Below the pieces are notes generated by a model. It ran no database searches, was not told the origin of the DNA, and saw nothing but the letters and a program-made list of their open reading frames with translations. Positions 10,196 to 23,979 of a stretch of 64,000 nucleotides of DNA are shown here, one piece after another. Both the position numbers and the translations under genes were made by a program. The first letter of the stretch is position 1. Each line of letters begins with the position of its first letter. Source of the stretch: Tigriopus japonicus (Eukaryota > Arthropoda > Copepoda > Harpacticoida > Harpacticidae); NCBI GenBank assembly GCA_010645155.1, contig CM021323.1:246049-310048 (forward strand). Reading direction: 5' to 3'.

Positions 10196-13126
10196 ATGTT
10201 TCCCGTGGGTGGACCCCCGCAATCCGGCCCACCCGGTCCCGTGGGACCGCCCGGCTCCAACAGCAACAGCAACAATGGCGGTTCCGGATTGGGTGGGCAC
10301 CCGGGTGTCATTGGCAATCCGCCCATTACGCAGACCTTGGGCACGGGCTTAGGCTTAGGTTTGGGCACCATGATTGGTCAAGGATCGGGCTCTTTAGGTG
10401 CCATTGGCGCCTCTTCCGGCGGCGGTTCGTTAGGAGGCGGTGGTAATGGCGCGGGTGCCCCCGGCGATCGCTCGCCACCCGGCGTGGGTGGCGTGACGGC
10501 CGCATTGGGTGGATTGACCTTAGGTGGCAACGGGGCCGCGGGCGGTGGCAATGGTGTGTATGGCGGTGGTCCCATTGGATCCTTACCCGGACCCAATCCC
10601 GACGGGCCCGTGTTCGTGTGTCCCCGGCGTCCGAATTTAGGTCGCGACGGCCGACCTATTCTCCTTCGGGCCAATCATTTTCAAATCACCATGCCACGCG
10701 GATTCATTTCTCATTACCACGTATCCATTCAACCTGACAAGTGCCCGCGCAAGGTCAATCGCGACATTATCGAAACCATGGTCCAGTCCTATAGCAAAAT
10801 CTTCGGCGCCAGCAAACCCGTGTTCGACGGCCGGTCTCACCTTTACTCCCGCGAGCCCCTGCCCATTGGCAAGGAGCCCGTGGACTTGGAGGTGACCTTG
10901 CCCGGCGAGGGAAAAGATCGCGTCTTTCGTGTGTCGATCAAATGGGTGGCTCAAGTCTCTTTGTATGATCTAGAAGAGGCGTTAGAAGGCCGGACGCGCA
11001 CCATCCCGTTTGATGCCATTCAGGCTTTGGACGTGGTCATGCGCCATTTACCTTCCATGACTTACACTCCCGTGGGACGTAGTTTTTTCTCGTCGCCCGA
11101 GGACTACTATCATCCATTGGGGGGTGGGCGTGAAGTCTGGTTCGGTTTCCATCAGTCGGTCCGACCTTCTCAATGGAAAATGATGCTCAATATTGACGTG
11201 TCGGCCACGGCCTTCTATAAGGCTCAGCCCGTGATTGACTTCATGTGCGAAGTCTTGGATCTCAGGGAGGTGGTCGACTCCAAGCGACCCCTGACCGATT
11301 CCCAGCGGGTGAAATTCACTAAGGAAATCAAATGCCTCAAGATTGAAATCACCCATTGTGGGGCCATGAGACGGAAATATCGCGTTTGCAATGTCACTCG
11401 ACGACCCGCTACCATGCAATCATTCCCTCTTCAGCTCGAAAACGGACAAACCGTGGAGTGTACCGTGGCCAAATACTTTTTGGATAAGTACAAGATGAAA
11501 CTCAGATACCCCAACCTGCCCTGCTTGCAAGTGGGACAGGAGCACAAACACACCTACCTACCCCTCGAGGTCTGCAACATTGTTCAAGGCCAGCGATGCA
11601 TCAAGAAGCTCACGGACATGCAAACGTCTACGATGATCAAGGCTACCGCTCGATCCGCACCTGACCGAGAAAAAGAAATCAACAGTCTCATTCGCCGCGC
11701 AGACTTCAACAACGACCCCTTCGTGCAAGAGTTCGGTCTCAACATCAGCCACAACCTCATGGAGGTTCGAGGTCGAGTCCTGCCTCCGCCCAAAATTCAA
11801 TACGGAGGTCGGTCCAAGCAACAAGCTCTGCCCAACCAGGGCGTGTGGGATATGCGTGGCAAACAGTTCTTCACTGGAGTAGAAATCCGAGAATGGGCCA
11901 TCGCTTGCTTTGCTCCAAGTCGAACCGTTCGTGAGGATGCCCTCAGGAACTTTACCGTCAGTCTTCAAAAGATTAGTAACGACGCTGGTATGCCCATTGT
12001 GGGTCAACCTTGCTTTTGTAAATACGCCAATGGTCCGGACCAAGTTGAGCCCATGTTTCGATATCTCAAGAACACCTTCCACGGCCTCCAACTTGTAGTG
12101 GTTGTACTGCCCGGCAAAACTCCAGTCTATGCCGAAGTCAAGCGTGTCGGTGACACGGTTCTGGGCATGGCTACTCAATGTGTCCAAGCCAAGAACGTGA
12201 ACAAGACCTCTCCCCAGACCTTGTCCAACTTGTGTCTCAAAATCAATGTGAAACTGGGGGGAGTGAACAGTATTCTCGTTCCCAGCATTAGACCAAAGGT
12301 ATTCAACGAGCCCGTGATCTTCCTCGGAGCCGATGTCACTCATCCGCCTGCTGGCGACAACAAGAAACCTTCCATTGCCGCAGTTGTTGGATCTCAAGAT
12401 GCTCACCCCTCTCGGTATGCTGCCACCGTTCGGGTTCAAGCTCATCGTGTCGAGATCATTCAAGAACTTTCCACCATGGTCAAGGAGCATCTAATGATGT
12501 TCTACAAGTCGACGGGAGGCTACAAGCCCCATCGTGTGATCATCTATCGGGATGGTGTTAGCGAAGGCCAATTCATGCAAGTTCTGCAACACGAGCTCAC
12601 CGCCATTCGTGAGGCATGTATCAAATTAGAAGCCGATTACAAACCGGGAATAACATTCATCGTGGTCCAAAAACGTCATCACACGCGATTGTTCTGTGCT
12701 GAGAAGAAGGAGCAGTCGGGAAAATCTGGCAACATACCCGCCGGAACTACCGTCGACGTTGGCATCACTCATCCCACCGAGTTTGACTTTTACTTGTGCT
12801 CACATCAAGGTATTCAAGGCACCAGTCGACCCTCTCACTACCATGTGCTTTGGGACGACAACCGATTTGTGGCCGATGAGTTGCAACAACTCACTTACCA
12901 ACTCTGTCACACTTACGTTCGATGCACCCGATCGGTATCGATTCCAGCCCCGGCATACTACGCCCATCTGGTGGCCTTCCGTGCTCGCTATCACTTGGTC
13001 GAAAAAGAGCACGATTCTGGAGAAGGTTCGCACCTCTCCGGTGGATCCGAAGACAGGGCTCCTGCTGCCATGGCGAGAGCTGTCACGGTCCATTCAGACA
13101 CGAAGCGAGTCATGTACTTTGCTTAA
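10196..13126 (+). CDS. AGO1: Argonaute-1 (miRNA-class AGO protein)
   Basis: Encodes a 976-residue Argonaute that would bind microRNAs and form the core of the cytoplasmic silencing complex. The start is the first ATG in the frame (MFPVGGPP), which resembles insect AGO1 starts. A Gly/Pro/Ser-rich leader of about 130 residues is followed by the N domain ([14 protein letters not shown]), PAZ (around FMCEVLDL to [17 protein letters not shown]), MID (5'-phosphate pocket region [21 protein letters not shown]) and PIWI. The slicer tetrad is complete: D713 in GADVTH, E753, D786 in YRDG and H924 in YYAHLVAF. Spacing is close to human AGO2, with one extra residue before D786. The C-terminus MYFA is conserved. 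The length is near that of fly AGO1. The whole frame is one exon, unlike the multi-exon neighbours. Identity as AGO1 rather than an siRNA-class AGO2 is secure from the near-continuous similarity recalled for animal AGO1. Confidence 0.97.
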   Translation: MFPVGGPPQSGPPGPVGPPGSNSNSNNGGSGLGGHPGVIGNPPITQTLGTGLGLGLGTMIGQGSGSLGAIGASSGGGSLGGGGNGAGAPGDRSPPGVGGVTAALGGLTLGGNGAAGGGNGVYGGGPIGSLPGPNPDGPVFVCPRRPNLGRDGRPILLRANHFQITMPRGFISHYHVSIQPDKCPRKVNRDIIETMVQSYSKIFGASKPVFDGRSHLYSREPLPIGKEPVDLEVTLPGEGKDRVFRVSIKWVAQVSLYDLEEALEGRTRTIPFDAIQALDVVMRHLPSMTYTPVGRSFFSSPEDYYHPLGGGREVWFGFHQSVRPSQWKMMLNIDVSATAFYKAQPVIDFMCEVLDLREVVDSKRPLTDSQRVKFTKEIKCLKIEITHCGAMRRKYRVCNVTRRPATMQSFPLQLENGQTVECTVAKYFLDKYKMKLRYPNLPCLQVGQEHKHTYLPLEVCNIVQGQRCIKKLTDMQTSTMIKATARSAPDREKEINSLIRRADFNNDPFVQEFGLNISHNLMEVRGRVLPPPKIQYGGRSKQQALPNQGVWDMRGKQFFTGVEIREWAIACFAPSRTVREDALRNFTVSLQKISNDAGMPIVGQPCFCKYANGPDQVEPMFRYLKNTFHGLQLVVVVLPGKTPVYAEVKRVGDTVLGMATQCVQAKNVNKTSPQTLSNLCLKINVKLGGVNSILVPSIRPKVFNEPVIFLGADVTHPPAGDNKKPSIAAVVGSQDAHPSRYAATVRVQAHRVEIIQELSTMVKEHLMMFYKSTGGYKPHRVIIYRDGVSEGQFMQVLQHELTAIREACIKLEADYKPGITFIVVQKRHHTRLFCAEKKEQSGKSGNIPAGTTVDVGITHPTEFDFYLCSHQGIQGTSRPSHYHVLWDDNRFVADELQQLTYQLCHTYVRCTRSVSIPAPAYYAHLVAFRARYHLVEKEHDSGEGSHLSGGSEDRAPAAMARAVTVHSDTKRVMYFA

Positions 13127-13964
13127 GCGACAAAACAAGCTATCCAAGGTTTTTTTTCCCCCAAATACTATGTATGCATTACCCAACCCTCTAGGATTCA
13201 ACCACATGGAAAATAAGTTTTACCAACTTTGTGATTCTTGAGCGTTGCCGTCAAGATCATTTGTACACTTTCTTTGTCTCTCCACTCTCAATTGATACCA
13301 TAACAAGAACCAGAACCTGATGAATCTTTGGAATGTTAGTGTGATAAATGGAAGTTGGCCAAGAGTCACAACAGCCACCCACAGAAAGTCATCAACGACA
13401 CACGCAATGCTGACCACCCTCAACTCCACCACCTTCCTCGCATCATCGTCATTTCGAGATCACGGAAGAAAGTGGGAAACAACAAACATGGCCAGTATGA
13501 TTTGTCAAGCCAATTTTTCACTTTGCTCAGTGTTGGTGCATTAACAATTTGTAACCCCCTAGCCAGCCTCATTTGGCCAACATATCAATGGGTCCTTCCA
13601 AAGATGATTCCACGTGCTTTTGTACATACTCGTAGGCTTTATTCAAAGAGTCCAATCCAAAACTGTCAAGATCCGCTCTGAATTCTGATTCCACGATCGA
13701 ACAATCAATTCCCGTCATTTGCATGAACTTTTTTCTTCTTCCTTCAATGAATCAATGTTTGCATTATAAATGTGGATCACATCAAATCACCTCTCCCGCC
13801 ATTCACTTGCGTTAAGAACCTTAACTCACGCAGTTCAATCCGTATGTTCATCATTTTGAAATCTAAGAAGATTCCTTGCTAAATTGCTCCCCTCACAAAT
13901 CGAACTATGTAATATTCGTAACTATTCGTCATGAGAAATTCATGTCGTCAAGGGTCCAATCCTA

Positions 13965-13970
13965 AATAAA
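13965..13970 (+). terminator. Candidate AGO1 polyadenylation signal
   Basis: Canonical AATAAA about 840 bases after the AGO1 stop. No transcript evidence is available, and other variants upstream could be used instead. Confidence 0.35.
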
Positions 13971-14691
13971 ATAACCACATTTTCTGATCACTTCAAATCA
14001 TTTTCGAGAAATGCTCAACCCAATTGACCGAGAAGCAACACTTGATTAGCACGTGGTTTGAAGTCATGTTTCACAAAATGTTGGGACTGGATCCTTGTCC
14101 ACATACTCAGCTAATTCGACTCGAGAAACAACTTGTAATATTGTTAGGGTTTATGTCTCCATCCAAATTTTTCCTCCTTGGCTTCAGAAGATAGCTTTTC
14201 ATCGTGGATGAAACACTCCTTATGTGTGTGTGTGTGTACGTGTTGAAAACATGAAATGTAAATGTTCAATTTCAAAGACATTGTTGGCTTCCCAATTGCT
14301 AAAAAACTTCTGTAAATGTCATTTCTCAACAAAGAGTTGCACTAAACGGACCAATTTTGACCCCTTCTTTCTCTCCTGTTGACCTCCTCCCCAACTTAAA
14401 ATATTTTAAGTGGTGGTTCATTCAATTACTTATTCTTCTTGGTTACTTCACTTTCATTCAAGAGCCTGATCTGATTGATACTCTTACTCCTGTTCAAATC
14501 ATCGGACAAGGCGTGTTAGATTTCTTTCTCGACCGTAAAAAAAACCTGGCCCAATACTGTCCAACAAGATTGTAAGTTGCGATTGAAGATTTTCATCAAT
14601 CCGATGATTAAGTAGGAATATTTTCTGTCTATCGATCGTCAAATATTGCTGTGTTGATGATGCATTCATTCACAAACTCCCTTTCTCTTTT

Positions 14692-14697
14692 TTATTC
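14692..14697 (-). terminator. Candidate TTLL1 polyadenylation signal
   Basis: TTTATT on the plus strand is AATAAA on the minus strand, about 380 bases beyond the TTLL1 stop. A second occurrence lies near 14714. Confidence 0.3.
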
Positions 14698-15073
14698 TCC
14701 CCTCCAACTGCATTTATTGTTCCTGCTCTGAAAGATAAATGTCTCCTCTTTCGTCTTATGATTCTTTCACATTGTACTAATGATTCTTTCACATTGTATT
14801 ATCCTGACCTTTGGTTAATCAATGAAGCTTCAAAATGACCATTTCTTCCCAGCGTTTAAACCAGCTGTAAGTGTTCGCACCAAGTAAAGGCAGCTCTTAT
14901 TCCAAAGTTTCCCAAAATTACTAAACCTTCTAGCCAAGAACATTCATTGACATGCAACCATCCATTCATTGTTCATGTCTGAAGAGATCAGCCATTCAAA
15001 ATTTTCAACAGCCAATAAAACCCAATTCGGATTCCTGTTTCAAACATGTGTCTTCGTGCGTTCTGTTATTAAT

Positions 15074-18347
<3,274 letters not shown>

Positions 18348-21300
18348 ATGTTGCCTGTGATCTTCTTGACGGTTTTTGTCCAATTGGTCTCGGACTCGAT
18401 CCAAGCCGAAGCAGATGCGACCATTTCTGTGCCCAGTGATTCTATTCATACGAATCTCAACTCAAACGAAGGTAAGGTCAACACATTTCCAAAGGCTTGC
18501 GAGACATTTTAGGGATTGCATTTAGGTGTGAGAGATTGATCCTTAATTTGCATTTTAATAGTCCACAATGGCGCCATGAGAACATTAAGTTGGTTTTGGC
18601 ACTCGACTTTGGTTGAATAAACAACTCATAAATTATCCTAAATTGTCCCCCCTAAACTAACATACATAGTGGTGGTCATTTTTGAGTTGTCTCGTTTGAG
18701 CTTGGAAATTGAATGAAGCTCACGCAACGTGAGTTTGTGAGTCCAATTTGAGGTTGTCAAGAACAATTTCGGATCACGACTTACTCTATGCAAATTTTGA
18801 AGAGTCGTTACGTTTCTTTGAGAAGAAACGTGACTTGGGCTTGACGAATCGTCTTGTAGAATGTCATTCACATGCGCAGCTTTCAATCCATCTTTGTTTT
18901 CGCGCCCTAAAACATTCAGGAATCTTCACAAGCATACATAGCATTTTGGGTGGACCCAGAGAAATAGCCCCAGTTCTTGAAATTCGATCACAGTCTCGAG
19001 AAGAAAATGTTAGGCATTCAACGTTGAACCAGGACAATGTTTTGTGCTCATAACGACTGACTTTGGATTCCATGCTAGGGTGAACAGATAAGACGAGGCA
19101 ATTCTGGGACCGAGAACTGACAACGTATGACACGTCCTCGTCTAACAATTATTTATGGCTAAACCAAGAGAGGAAAAAGTCACAACCTTGCCGGTCAGGT
19201 TAGTTAGTTTAGAGCCGATTTGTCGCCTCTGATGGTGCTCATATATCTTACAGACAACGAACGAAAATCGGGTGGAGAACGTTTCCAAAGTTCAAAAGAC
19301 TTCCTGTGGATATCTTGGATTAGCATTAGAATCAAGTTCCCCACTGAGCGACTGTTGCATAAAATTGAACTTTTTTCCCTCAACTCCTGCTGGCCTACTT
19401 GAATTTAGGGCCCAATATTTTCGTGTTGGAATCAAGAATTTTAACGAGAAAAGAATACACTACTACCGTCAAATGAGCACCTTCTTTGCACTGAAACGTG
19501 CAGTTCATTGAGTCAAAAATGTGTTTGCCATTTCTTAAAGGAATAGAACACCAAAGGAACTTTTGAAAATTACGGTTGAAAAAGAATGGGTGGATGTTTT
19601 CAAACAATCCGTCGCAAGTCTCAAATATTTGCAATTTCTGGACCGACGAGAGTTGTTCGTTGTGCCTTTACAAAGACTTCTGAAGTAGCTGGATANNNNN
19701 NNNNNNNNNNNNNNNNNNNNNNNNNNNNNNNNNNNNNNNNNNNNNNNNNNNNNNNNNNNNNNNNNNNNNNNNNNNNNNNNNNNNNNNNNNNNNNNNNNNN
19801 NNNAGAATGGGTAGATGTTTTCAAACAATCCGTCGCAAGTCTCAAATATTTGCAATTTCTGGACCGACGAGAGTTGTTCGTTGTGCCTTTACAAAAACTT
19901 GTGAAGTAGCTGGATAGGAAACATGGTCAAAAAATAATGCAGGAATACATCATGATCTCGTGGTTTCCATGTTTGTTCTCAAAAAATTAGTTTCAAGTCA
20001 ATTTAGAAATGTAAGATCATGATCTAAATTTCAAAGGTTCCGTAATCCAGGGCTTTGTTAAGGATGCTTCTTACGGAGCGAAAGACACTCAAAAAGTCAT
20101 CAAGTTTCCAAACAGCCTCAATCTTGGGCGTGTTCACTCCAATTCTGAGAGCAAACCTTATCTGCAATACCTTAAGGCGCAAACGTCGTCCATTGTAGAA
20201 AAAAACGATAAAATTGACCTTAAATATACAAGCACCCAAAACTTGCCTTTGAGGGGGGTTTCTCACGACTCTCGTTTGTTGTGTCTTCAATCGGAATGAT
20301 GAAGCCCCAACGCAAGAATGCATAATAACTCCATAACCTGGCACGCATAATCAAGATTTATGAATATCATTCCATTAGTTTCAGTTCCTCTGAACATCAC
20401 TGATCAAGATGAAGCCGAAGAGACCGTCACAGAAGCTGCTCAAAATGACATTGCACCTAAGATTGTCGAAGGCCCCCAAAAAACGTTTGCCTTCTTGAAC
20501 AATCGGGTGGAATTGATTTGCAAAGCTATTGGAAATCCTGCTCCTAAAATCATCTGGCACTCAAAAACAGATCGGAACTTACCAAGGGTCGCTCACAACT
20601 ATCGCATTCACAAGAATGGGTCTCTCATTTTTCGATCTGTAGAAAAGAGCGATGAGTCCGAATATGGGTGTGTGGCGAGGAATTCTGCGGGGAAAGACGA
20701 ATCGGCATTTGTTAAACTCAGCGTTGATGGTTCGAATTTGTTTGATAACAAGATGTTCGCTCAAAAGTCATATTTTTGTATTTGAATTCAATTTACAGCT
20801 AAGGTGGAGATCGTAAAATGCCCCGATGTTGTTCGAGAGAAATATGGCACTCCAGTCGATCTTCAGTGTGCCGCCATTGGTGATCCTCCGCCGTTGATCA
20901 CTTGGTTGAAAGAAGGTTCACCGGTGAGACAGCTTAAGTTTTTTTAGCGATAACCATGGCGTGTTTATTAACACTTTTTTAATGTGGACTTGGCTACACT
21001 TACTAAACAAATACTTTCTAACCATTTTCAAGCTTCCAATCTACAACTGGAAATCAGAGGTGAGCATCTTCTACATTTCATATTCTAAGGGATTAGAACT
21101 AAAAAAAGGTGATTTCAAAGTGACGAGCTTGCGCTTGAGCTATCTTCTCCAGGCTTAGGGTTTTTACTGGCCTTTTTTCATCAATCATCCTAACCTTCTC
21201 GCCCAAGTTGATTCTAATTTTTGTTTTTCATTGCTTAGATTGCGGAAGGCACCGAGTACAAACCGTTTTCGTATTTCTCTCGATCAGTACTGAGGATCAA

Positions 21301-23692
21301 CGTTACCGAGATGGCAAATTACACGTGCTATGCCATCAATCAAATGGATGGAGGTCGGCAATCCTCGGATCAGAGGTCTTTTTTGGTTTATGTGGAATCT
21401 GGCAATGGTCCGTGCGACATAGGTTTCATTGTTTTGTTTTTCCTAATCTCACTACCTAATTGTTTTGATTTCAGATGGTTCTCATTTTCAAAAAGATTAT
21501 TCTCAAGGCTATTGCGCTCCATACAGTGGGAAGGTGTGTCGAAAATTTCTCCAAGGTCGCGGTCTGGTGTGGTTCAATGTGTCCCAAGATAACTCTGGAG
21601 GATGGCTCAATGAGCAAATCACCCAAAATTTGTGGACTGAAATGATCGAAAACCTTCTTGAGCCTTGCCGATCGGCAGCTGAGGTGAGTTTCAAAATTTA
21701 AGAGCCTTTTCGAACCTGATCGAGAAAGCAAACAAATCACTAACTGAGACTTGATTATTTCAGAGCTTGCTTTGTAAATATGCATTCCCGGATTGCGTAC
21801 TTCACGAAGGCAATGCAATTGGTCTTCCATTATGTCAAGAGGATTGCATTGCACTGCGAAATCACTTTTGCTTCAATGACTGGATTGTGATTGAGGATAA
21901 CAAGAAAAGGGATGTTTTCATAAAATCTCGTGGCCATTTTCGTCTACCTCAGTGCGAGAAACTTCCCAAGGATAATAATGCCACAAAAACGTGCACGAAA
22001 TCCTCCATCACGAATATGCGATGGGATCTAACCTCATGTAAGAATGCATTTCAGATAATTTCGAAGCATTTTTGAAACATTTGCTTTCCCTCCTTATTTC
22101 CCATAGCAAACTGTGTCAAAGGAAATGGACAATTCTATCAAGGCAACGTTAATCAGACCAAAGATGGTCTCCCTTGTCAGACCTGGTTCACCAATGAACC
22201 TCATTCGCAAACCATCCCAGAGGGAATTTTTCCTGAGATGCACAACGCCAAGAACAAATGTCGAAACCCAGGAGGATCTGAACCGCATCCCTGGTGTTAC
22301 ACATCGGATCCCACTGTTCTTTGGCAATTCTGCGACATACCCCAGTGTGGTAAGAAACATCGCAATATTCTATTAATATCGAAAAGTCAGTCAGTTTTCG
22401 GGTTTTTTTCTCTAGATAATGTGACCACAACCACTCGTGCTCCCCCTGATGTGTTCAACTACGCCATCGAGTTTGAGCTCTTTGGCAACGAGTTCATTCT
22501 TCAAGAGTTCATGAGCCCCACTTTTTTAATTCTGGCTGGATCCGTGACTCTCACTTTCCTTTTCATTCTAATACTCATGGCCTTGATCTGCATTCGGATT
22601 TGTTGCCAATCCAAGCCCGGTTATGCGTTACCTGCAGGTCAAGAATCGGAAATCGATCTCGATAAACTGCCCCAAAATCAAACCTACCACAATACAGCGG
22701 CGCAACTCAATCCAAAATTGGAGAAATTGGAGTTTCCACGAAACGATATCATCTACCTCCGAGACATTGGTCAAGGAGCTTTTGGACGGGTGTTTCAGGG
22801 CAAAGCTCCTGGCTTGATTGCGGGTGAAGAATTCACGATGGTGGCCGTCAAAATGCTCAAAGAAGAGGCTTCCGACGACCTGCAGCGAGACTTTGAGAAA
22901 GAGGCATCCCTTTTGGCCGAGTTTGATCACCCAAACATTGTCAAGCTCTTGGGTGTATGTGCCATAGGTCGGCCAATGTGCTTGCTCTTCGAGTTCATGG
23001 CCAAGGGTGATCTCAACTCGTATTTGAGGGCATCCAGTCCGGCCAATTACATAGTTCGATCAGGGAGTAATGCCAGCAGTAGCTTTAATGATGCCAAAAT
23101 CACCCACATCGAGCAGATCAACATCATTAAGCAAGTGTGCAATGGAATGGTGTATCTCTCAGATCGGAAGTTCGTTCATCGCGATTTGGCCTCTCGGAAT
23201 TGTCTGATGGATAATCTTGGCTCCGTGAAGATTGCCGACTTTGGTCTCTCGCAGAAGATCTATCTCCAGGATTATTACCGTGGTGACGAGAGTGACCAAA
23301 TCCCAGTGCGATGGATGCCATTAGAGTCTATCATTCATAATAAATATACCGTGGAGTCGGATGTTTGGGCCTTCGGCATTCTTGTGTGGGAAATTTTCAG
23401 CTATGCTCTCCAACCTTATTACGGATTGTCCCATGAGGAGGTGATCAAGTTCTTGAAAGAAGGCAATGTGCTTCATTGTCCGGAAAACACCCCGAAATCT
23501 GCTTATAGAGTCATGCTCTCTTGTTGGCAATCCAAGCCAATGAATCGCCCTTCATTCCGAGTTCTGTTGAAAGAACTGGAAACCATCGAGCGTGAACTCA
23601 TTCTCATTCAAAAGCATTATCGAAGTCAAAAATCGATTCTCTCTGTGGATTCAGGCAGAAACACTCCACAATCTCCCAAATCGTTTGTTTAA
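18348..23692 (+). CDS. Nrk: Nrk/MuSK-type receptor tyrosine kinase
   Basis: Nine exons: 18348-18471, 20385-20729, 20799-20923, 21033-21059, 21239-21407, 21475-21683, 21764-22037, 22107-22349 and 22416-23692. All junctions keep frame and give 930 residues. Order: signal peptide ([15 protein letters not shown]), two Ig domains (about 55-155 and 160-255), a Frizzled cysteine-rich domain with ten cysteines (about 265-415), a kringle with six cysteines (425-505), one transmembrane helix (541-565) and a tyrosine kinase. The kinase has GQGAFGRV at 624, VAVK with K651, HRD with D762, DFG with D780 and a DYY activation loop, so it should be active. The segment [20 protein letters not shown] and the juxtamembrane LNPKL..LEFPRN match MuSK more than ROR. 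The tail ends SFV, a possible class I PDZ ligand. Exon 2's donor (GTTCGA) is weak. Intron 1 holds an assembly gap. Confidence 0.93.
19583..19916. other. Assembly gap flanked by a 113-bp direct duplication
   Basis: The 113 bases before the N run (19583-19695) are repeated after it (19804-19916) with about three differences. The N run is 19696-19803. The block lies in intron 1 of the kinase gene, so coding sequence is not affected. It is either a true tandem duplication or the two edges of one locus failing to merge. Confidence 0.85.
21033..21059 (+). CDS. Nrk: Proposed 27-nt micro-exon of the Nrk/MuSK-type kinase
   Basis: Nine codons (LPIYNWKSE) lie between an acceptor (ACCATTTTCAAG) and a strong donor (GTGAGC). 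They are in phase 0 on both sides, matching the phase 0 ends at 20923 and 21239. Inclusion places the second Ig domain's Trp and its second Cys 45 residues apart, against 36 without it. The longer spacing is closer to the usual I-set range. Skipping would also keep the frame, so it may be alternatively spliced. Confidence 0.6.
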
Positions 23693-23973
23693 AAGTCAAC
23701 AAGAACCAAAACATGAGGACCTCGATCATCATGTCTCCACTTTCCTGTGATCTCAGCATTTTATTTCAATTTTATATCGTTCCCTGTTTGACAGATGCTT
23801 TTTTATTAGGCTGTCTGTGCGAGATCCACTTATCCTGCAACGACGGATCAGATTGAAATCTGACCAACTTCACATTTTCCTATTTCCATGTCTAAACCTT
23901 CAAATATCTGGCTATTTGTGCAAGTGGTTGCAAGTAGTAGTGTTTCTACTGGTGTATTAAGGATACGTGGCAT

Positions 23974-23979
23974 AATAAA
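23974..23979 (+). terminator. Candidate polyadenylation signal of the kinase gene
   Basis: AATAAA about 280 bases after the stop codon, in AT-rich sequence. Confidence 0.35.

Larger units (their letters stand above)
13127..15073. other. Intergenic region between convergent AGO1 and TTLL1
   Basis: Presumed 3' untranslated sequence of both genes, which point toward each other. Candidate polyadenylation signals are AATAAA at 13965-13970 for AGO1 and, for TTLL1 on the minus strand, TTTATT at 14692-14697. A short GT run lies near 14225. Open frames are short and unconvincing. Confidence 0.5.

Noticed and set aside
9799..10371. 190-codon Gly/Pro-rich minus-strand frame
   Set aside because: Antisense to the GC-rich AGO1 leader; the composition explains the open frame.
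11558..12490. 310-codon open frame on the minus strand
   Set aside because: It lies wholly antisense to the conserved MID/PIWI part of AGO1 and has no recognisable domain.
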